A DNA stretch of 32,353 bases from Acidobacteriota bacterium (GTDB lineage Bacteria; Acidobacteriota; Terriglobia; Terriglobales; Acidobacteriaceae): NCBI GenBank assembly GCA_021806005.1, contig JAJZDM010000033.1, forward strand, positions 1 through 32,353, in the 5' to 3' direction. The notes beneath the pieces are model-generated. The model had not been told where the DNA came from and did no database searches. It worked only from the letters and a program-made list of their open reading frames with translations. Positions within the stretch are counted from its first letter, which is position 1. The number at the start of each line of letters is the position of its first letter. This document shows, in pieces, positions 27,297 to 32,353 of this stretch. Both the position numbers and the translations under genes were made by a program.

Positions 27297-28601
27297 TCAA
27301 CTACGGATCAGGCAACAACTCTTGAACTTTTTGCCGCTGCCACAGGGACAGGCGTCGTTGCGCCCTGTTCTCTCCCGTGCCGTCCGCGCATCCTGCGCGG
27401 CCGCCCAGCCCATCACGTTTGCCGGCGGCCGATGCGAAGCCAACTCCGCCGCCATGAAACGCATGTACGGATCGATGTGACGGAAGAACATCTTGTAACC
27501 GGCACATAAATAGTTCAGTCCGGACTCTCCGTCCGGAGTCTTCGCAAATCGATGCTTGGGACACTCGCCGTTACAGGCAAACCGCACATCGCAGTCACGG
27601 CAGAACTGGGGCAGTGTGGATGCTTTCTCCTCGCCAAACCGGCGTTGCTGCTCGGATCCCACGAGATTCTCCAGCGCCGACTCCATGATGTTCCCCAGCT
27701 TGTTCTCCGGATACACAAAGTGATCGCAGGAGTACACATCTCCGCAGTGCTCCATCGCCAGGGCCTCGCCGCAGGTCTTGCGGAAGACACACAGGCTGGC
27801 CTCCATGCCCAGCCACATCTCCAGGGAGACGTCGAACAGCTGAACAAAGCTGCGGCCAACGTCCCCACGCACCCACTCGTCAAAGATCGCACAGAGAAAG
27901 CGCCCGAACTGCTTCGGCTCAACCGACCAGGGCGCCACCCTGGCAGCATCTGCAAAATCGGGTGACACCAGATTCAGCCCGTCGGCAGTGGTCTGTTGCG
28001 CGGTTCGCTCCACGATCGGAATGAACTGCATAAAGCCGCTCCCGCATCTCCTCAGGAATCGGTAGACCTCCAACGGGTGGTCGGCGTTGCGGCGATGCAC
28101 CGTGGTCAGGGTATTGAACTCAACCTTGTGCTGCTTCAGGACGTCGATCCCGCGCATCACGCGGTCAAACGTCGGCTGCCCTCCCTTGTCGACACGGTAC
28201 GCATCATGCAACTCCCGCGGCCCATCGATGGAAACGCCGACTAGAAAGCGGTTCTCGCGAAGAAATTCGGCCCATGCCTCGTTCAGCAGGACTCCATTCG
28301 TCTGCAGCGCATTCTCAACCCGCTTGCCGTTCGCATATTGCTTCTCCAACTCCACCACGCGCCGGAAGTAATCCACCCCCAGCAGTGTCGGCTCGCCGCC
28401 CTGCCATGCAAAGCTCACCACCGGCGTGTCGTGTGCCTCAATATACTGGCGAATGTAGCTCTCCAGCACATCGTCGCGCATGGCCCACTTCTCGGCCTGA
28501 GGATACAACGCCTCTTTTTCCAGATAGAAACAGTACTTGCAATCAAGATTGCAGATTGGACCGATCGGCTTGGCCATCACGTGAAACGCGGACTTGCCCA
28601 T
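27297..28601 (-). CDS. anSME-like radical SAM/SPASM sulfatase-maturating enzyme with SEC-C tail
   Basis: 434-residue radical SAM protein of the anaerobic sulfatase-maturating type, which oxidises a Ser or Cys of a sulfatase to formylglycine. The SAM cluster motif is CNLDCKYC (C17, C21, C24), followed by WQGGEPTLLG and LQTNGVLL; SPASM cysteines are seen in CGDVYSCDHFVYP and in CRDCDVRFACNGECPKHRF. The C-terminus adds GRNDACPCGSGKKFKSCC, a SEC-C zinc-binding motif. No sulfatase is encoded in this window, so the partner is elsewhere or the substrate differs. It lies between GH125 and GH76 on the same strand, about 135 and 206 bases away. GAGGG precedes the ATG at good spacing. Confidence 0.88.
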   Translation of the reverse strand: MGKSAFHVMAKPIGPICNLDCKYCFYLEKEALYPQAEKWAMRDDVLESYIRQYIEAHDTPVVSFAWQGGEPTLLGVDYFRRVVELEKQYANGKRVENALQTNGVLLNEAWAEFLRENRFLVGVSIDGPRELHDAYRVDKGGQPTFDRVMRGIDVLKQHKVEFNTLTTVHRRNADHPLEVYRFLRRCGSGFMQFIPIVERTAQQTTADGLNLVSPDFADAARVAPWSVEPKQFGRFLCAIFDEWVRGDVGRSFVQLFDVSLEMWLGMEASLCVFRKTCGEALAMEHCGDVYSCDHFVYPENKLGNIMESALENLVGSEQQRRFGEEKASTLPQFCRDCDVRFACNGECPKHRFAKTPDGESGLNYLCAGYKMFFRHIDPYMRFMAAELASHRPPANVMGWAAAQDARTARERTGRNDACPCGSGKKFKSCCLIRS

Positions 28602-28736
28602 GGATACCCTCTGAGAACTTAGTATGCGATCCGTTTATCGTCTCATCCCAATCACATCCGGCGCGCTGTCCTCGCACCTCCGCACGCCGCTGCTGACAGT
28701 CTCGGCTACAAGATACCAGGACAGGACACACTGTCT

Positions 28737-30200
28737 TCAGGCGTGCACCGTGAACTGGCGTAACAAGGTCGGCCGCTCCCGATGCAGCTTCAGGATCAGC
28801 TCTCCAAACAGGCCATTTGCCCAGGCGAACCAGGGGCGTGTGTAGTCGGCCGGGTTGTCCTTCTGGAACGACTCATGCATGAACGCTGTACCGACGGTAG
28901 TGGTGCACAGGGTCCGCAGGCACGTGACAATCTCCTCTTCCTTGGCACTGGTAAGAGCTCGCATGGTGATGGACATGGGCCAGATATACCCAAGACCGAT
29001 ATGCGGTCCACCAATCCCTTCTCCTGCGCTTCCTCGGAAGAAGTATGGATTATTCAGGCTCAGAGCAAAGGCTCGCGTGCGGCTGTAGAGCGGATCGTTC
29101 TGCCGTAGCAGACCGAGATAGGGAAGAGACAGCAGACCCGGAGCGTTGGCGTCATCCATGGCCAGGGAGTTGCCGTAGCCATCAATCTCGTAGGCCAGAA
29201 TCTGCCCCCAGGTCGCATGGTGAATCGTTCCATACTGCATCACCGCACTGCGAATCTGCCTGGCGAACTGCCGGCATTCCTGAGCGAACGCCTGCTTGTT
29301 GTACACCGTCGCGGAGATCTCGCCGATGCGCTCCAACGTCAGCGCCGCAAACAGATTTGCAGGCACGAACAAGGGATACGTGCAGGCATCGTCGGAGGGC
29401 CGGAATCCGGAGCAGATCAGACCGTTGGGCTTGACCGGATTGCCATAGCCATTCAGCTCCAGCGTTCCGGTAGGCTCCAGCGACTCCCGCTGGAAGTGAT
29501 AGGGTCCGGGGCCGGAGAGGCGCTGCTGCTCTCGGAAGGTCGCCACGATCCGCGTCGCCGCTCCCATCCAGAGCTCATCGAACGGCGCCGTGGATCCGGT
29601 CGCCTTCCAGAAGCCATGTGCAAGACGCACGGGGTAACAGAGTGAGTCGATCTCCCACTTTCGCTCTCCCACCCCGGGCCGCATCGCAGTCCGGTCATGC
29701 AGCGCCCACGACAGCGGCGGGTCATCCGTATATCGAGTAAAGGCGTTGGCGTACGGGTCAATCTGGATAAGCCGCGCCTGGCGGCGGATCACGCCCTCCA
29801 GCAGCCCGCTCAGCGCCTCATCCTTGGAGGCGAACTGCAGATAGGGCCACACCTGAGCGGACGAGTCTCGCAGCCACATCGCATCGATGTCGCCAGTGAT
29901 CACGTAGGTATCCGGCTTTCCTTGCCTGGTCCCAGGGAAGACCGTGGTATCCAACGTGTTTGGAAAGCAGTTGGTGAAGATCTTTGCCAGCTCCGGACTG
30001 CTGATGCCGGCACAAACCTCCGCCATCGCGTCTTCGATCACCGCGGAACGGAAGTGCCGCTCTGGAACAGGAGGTCGCCCATTGAGCCCCGTAAACTCCG
30101 GTGTCTTCGGTTGCTGCACCGGCGTCTTCGGCTGCTGCGCTGGAAGGGCATTTGCCAGCCCGGCTGCGGCTGATCCAAGCAGAAGCTCACGACGGTTCAT
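28737..30200 (-). CDS. TAT-exported GH125 family exo-alpha-1,6-mannosidase
   Basis: 487 residues of the metal-independent glycoside hydrolase 125 family (formerly DUF1237), which releases mannose from the non-reducing end of alpha-1,6-linked mannans. The N-terminus MNRRELLLGSAAAGLANALP is a twin-arginine signal, followed by a short repeat (PKTPVQQPKTPEF). Family signatures: ITGDIDAMWLRDSSAQVWPY, KWEIDSLCYPVRLAHGFW, CSGFRPSDDACTYPLFVPAN, YEIDGYGNSLAMDDANAPGLL and GPHIGLGYIWPMSITMRA. The family uses an acidic pair for inverting catalysis; exact residues were not assigned here. It is first in a minus-strand group with the anSME-like gene and GH76. A short hairpin (arms about 28719-28725 and 28732-28738) lies at its end. 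Confidence 0.9.
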   Translation of the reverse strand: MNRRELLLGSAAAGLANALPAQQPKTPVQQPKTPEFTGLNGRPPVPERHFRSAVIEDAMAEVCAGISSPELAKIFTNCFPNTLDTTVFPGTRQGKPDTYVITGDIDAMWLRDSSAQVWPYLQFASKDEALSGLLEGVIRRQARLIQIDPYANAFTRYTDDPPLSWALHDRTAMRPGVGERKWEIDSLCYPVRLAHGFWKATGSTAPFDELWMGAATRIVATFREQQRLSGPGPYHFQRESLEPTGTLELNGYGNPVKPNGLICSGFRPSDDACTYPLFVPANLFAALTLERIGEISATVYNKQAFAQECRQFARQIRSAVMQYGTIHHATWGQILAYEIDGYGNSLAMDDANAPGLLSLPYLGLLRQNDPLYSRTRAFALSLNNPYFFRGSAGEGIGGPHIGLGYIWPMSITMRALTSAKEEEIVTCLRTLCTTTVGTAFMHESFQKDNPADYTRPWFAWANGLFGELILKLHRERPTLLRQFTVHA

Positions 30201-30742
30201 CGCTCACCACCGATCATTGTGACCGCTGTACCTGTCCGGTAGACTCTCCGTTTCCTCATCCGTGCATACCTCTTCTGTGGCGTCTCTTCCGCCTGGCAAG
30301 GTTCTCATGTCCCCCCTCGGAGGCAACCAAGGGACTCAGGTTCGTTGAAAAAGGCACTGTGGCCGGGCACGAGGCTCGACAAATCATCTTCCAGCAGGCC
30401 GGCCCGCTCCATGGAATGAGAAGCTTCCTGGCCCAAAACGCTGCCTTCGACAATCTCCTTAGACTACACCTGACCGATCTGCATCCTGGTAGCAAGCCGG
30501 AATTGGCGATCCTCTGGCAGCCACTCCTTCCGCCAGGGACATCTGCTGTATCCAGCCCAATGCCCAGGCCATCCTCCTGCCACGATCTCGCTGGGAACCC
30601 CTGCTCCCGGAAGAGCAGCCGGCTGCGCTCCACAGTGCAAAAGATCGACCCTCCGGGACGGACCGACACCCAGTCCAGGCTCCTTGCGATCGCTGACAGA
30701 TCCCTGCAAAGTGACCAAGATCATAGTCTCTCGATCGCTTGA
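30201..30742. other. Gap with possible decayed gene remnants
   Basis: 542 bases between the divergent GH125 and ArsR genes. No intact gene is convincing. On the minus strand one frame reads RLLFREQGFPARSW near 30600, reminiscent of a TetR-type helix-turn-helix start. A different frame downstream reads EIVEGSVLGQEASHSMERAG (about 30400-30455) and continues to a stop near 30310 with coding-like codon choice. A frameshifted remnant of one gene would explain both, but this is weak. Promoters for GH125 must also lie here and I could not identify them. Confidence 0.3.
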
Positions 30743-30772
30743 ATGACAATATGGTCAGGTACGCCGTATCAT
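30743..30772 (+). promoter_or_regulatory. Promoter with overlapping palindromic operator for the ArsR gene
   Basis: ATGACA (30743-30748), an 18-base spacer and TATCAT (30767-30772) form a plausible promoter. The -35 box is the left arm of TGACAATATGGTCA (30744-30757), symmetric at 12 of 14 positions, as expected for an ArsR-family dimer site. TATCAT ends six bases before ATG 30779, so the transcript would start at or next to the start codon. Autorepression is inferred. Confidence 0.5.
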
Positions 30773-30778
30773 GATGAG

Positions 30779-31072
30779 ATGGCAAAACGCGAGATGTTTA
30801 GCAGCCAGGCAAAGATGTTGAAAGCTTTGGCGCATGAGTCCCGACTGATGATTGTCGACCGCCTGAGCCGCGGGGAGTGCTCGGTCGGAGAATTGCGCGA
30901 TTTAATAGGTGGGGACCAATCGACTATCTCCAAACACCTGGCGCTTCTGCGCGCCCACGGAATTGTCGAGGATCGGCGCGAGGGGACCACTGTGTACTAC
31001 AGCCTGCTCACGCCCTGCGTGTGCAACTTCTTCACCTGCGCCACCCAGGTCTTGAAGGAACGAAAGCGATAG
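30779..31072 (+). CDS. ArsR/SmtB-family transcriptional repressor
   Basis: 97-residue winged-helix regulator. The recognition region is CSVGELRDLIGGDQSTISKH (34-53), followed by LALLRAHGIVEDRREG and the beta-wing TTVYYSL. Cysteines at 80, 82 and 87 (PCVCNFFTC) near the C-terminus could sense a metal, metalloid or redox change; C34 precedes the DNA-binding helices. An upstream ATG (30743) lies inside the proposed promoter and would add residues with no family resemblance, so ATG 30779 is preferred even though no Shine-Dalgarno sequence is seen. Six bases separate it from the broken flavoprotein gene, its likely former target. The ligand is unknown. Confidence 0.85.
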   Translation: MAKREMFSSQAKMLKALAHESRLMIVDRLSRGECSVGELRDLIGGDQSTISKHLALLRAHGIVEDRREGTTVYYSLLTPCVCNFFTCATQVLKERKR

Positions 31073-31078
31073 ATACCC

Positions 31079-32353
31079 ATGAGCGACGGCACGGATGTTG
31101 CGCTTCTTGGCGGAGAACCCGCTGGATACATGGCGGCGTTGGTTGCCGCACACCGCGGCGCACCCATCACTCTTGTGGAAGAGCAGCGCGTCGTTGGTAC
31201 CTGGCTCAATGCTCGGTGCATTCCAACCAAGTCTGTGACTACGGCCGCAGATGCTCTGGCTCTCTGTCGCAGAGCAGGCGACTTTTGCCTCTCTGTCCCA
31301 CAGGTTGATGCAGATTTTCCGATGTTGAATGCTTACAGGCCGAGATCGATCCATCAGCTTGTACCGGGCGTGGAATTCTTACTGGGGTGGCGCGGGATTA
31401 CGGCTGTCGCCGGTGAGGGTAGGCTGGTTCGTCTGGGACTCGTATCGGTTTTCGCCGCCGGAAAGATCTCAGAGATTCCTGTGTGTCGCATTTTTCTCGT
31501 TCCTGGCTCGATTGCGGCAGAGCCTCCCATCGAAGGAGGCGGCCTGCCTGGCGTCACCACCAGTGCAGAGGCTCTTTCGGGTGGATCGCGGGCCGGTGCT
31601 GCTGGTGGTCATTGGGGGCGGAGGGATTGCGCTGGAATTTGGGTGCGTCTACGAGATCCTTGGAAGCCCGTTTACGGTTCTGGAGATGACCTCAACATCA
31701 CTGCCCTGCGCTACGGACGCGGCGATCGCCGGACGCGTGCAATCAATCCTTCAGCATCGCGGCATGGCGCTTCAAACTGGAGCAAGCGTACACGAGATTG
31801 TGCAAGGGGAGGAGGTGCTTAAGGTGATTGCCAGTGAATCCGTGTCCGAGGCCCAGAATATATTGATCGCCACGGGGCGCTGGCCAACCCCATCGTCGCT
31901 TAATCCCACCGGGTTGGGCCTCCGCATGTCGGGAAGGGCGATCAATATTGATAATTTCATGGCCACCAACCCATCAGAAGTCTGGGCCGCTTGCGGCACC
32001 GTTCCTGGCCCGATGCTGGCCCACAAAGCCATGATGGAAGGGCGCGTGGTAGGGGAAGACATCACCGGCGGGCTCCGCCACGCGGATCACCGTTCCGTAC
32101 CCAAAGTCATCTTTACCCGCACGGAGGTGCCAGTGTGGACGGGCCGAAGCGCAGGCGTGAACCAACGGCGTCGGAATCAAGGTTTCGCAAATCCCGATGT
32201 CTATCAATCCTCGCGCGCGCATCCTGGGAGAAGGCGATGGAGTCGCTCGGTTGAACTGCGAAACGGACCACGGCCGGTTCCTGCGAGTCCATCTGCTCGG
32301 CCGCACGTCACGGATTGGATTGCCGAAGGCGCACTGGCTGTGACAATGGGCGC
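31079..32353 (+). pseudogene. Broken dihydrolipoyl dehydrogenase/mercuric-reductase-like flavoprotein, truncated by window end
   Basis: Homologous to FAD disulfide reductases but split among three frames. Frame one (from ATG 31079 to about 31575) gives DVALLGGEPAGYMAALVAAH and TWLNARCIPTKS, and ends in TTSAEAL. Frame two (about 31575-32130) resumes with LLVVIGGGGIALEFG (NAD motif), NILIATGRWP, WAACGTVPGPMLAHKAMMEG and KVIFTRTEVP. Frame three (about 32131-32303) has GRAEAQA, an in-frame TGA at 32158, then NGVGIKVSQIPMSINPRARI. Frame two returns with HVTDWIAEGALAV. The redox pair CxxxxC is W42/C47: the first Cys is lost. So the gene has at least three frameshifts, one stop and one lost catalytic residue. 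It follows the ArsR gene by six bases. Confidence 0.85.

Overview
The window is GC-rich, densely coding bacterial DNA that looks like Acidobacteriota, probably the Terriglobia/Acidobacteriaceae. This is judged from gene content and protein style: an alternative complex III cluster running straight into an A2-type caa3 oxidase, an acidobacterial-style MutS2, a large radical SAM protein of the kind linked to membrane-spanning lipids, and alpha-mannan hydrolases. It is an inference, not a database match.

Region 1 (1-14865, + strand) is one long respiratory cluster: actA-actB-actC-actD-actE-actF (alternative complex III, a quinol:electron-acceptor oxidoreductase), an unrecognised one-helix membrane protein, a SCO-type copper chaperone, and cytochrome c oxidase subunits II (with fused cytochrome c), I, III and IV. 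Many genes overlap or are a few bases apart. A CRP/FNR-like palindrome sits on the -35 region of an extended -10 promoter about 320 bases before actA. Electrons would pass from quinol through complex III hemes to the oxidase, so the cluster encodes a complete quinol-to-oxygen branch.

Region 2 (15010-20466, - strand) starts with a bidirectional hairpin terminator. Then, in transcription order hemB, lpd, lipB, E2, come heme biosynthesis, dihydrolipoyl dehydrogenase, octanoyltransferase and a two-lipoyl-domain acyltransferase. LipB supplies the octanoyl groups that become the lipoyl cofactor of E2, and Lpd reoxidises it.

Region 3 (20568-25847, + strand) holds mutS2, divergent from hemB; a poorly coding 506-base gap with a small possible secreted ORF; and a 700-residue radical SAM protein with a near-perfect ribosome binding site and a strong intrinsic terminator. 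This protein resembles the tetraether/membrane-spanning-lipid synthase family and is the most interesting single gene here.

Region 4 (25945-30200, - strand) is a small carbohydrate locus: a TAT-exported GH125 exo-alpha-1,6-mannosidase, a radical SAM anSME-like enzyme with a C-terminal SEC-C motif, and a secreted GH76 endo-alpha-1,6-mannanase.

Region 5 (30201 to the end) looks like decaying accessory DNA: a gap with possible remnants, an intact ArsR-family repressor with a promoter/operator that predicts a leaderless mRNA, and a dihydrolipoyl dehydrogenase/mercuric-reductase-like gene broken by at least three frameshifts and lacking one redox cysteine. I saw no tRNA, rRNA, CRISPR array or insertion sequence.
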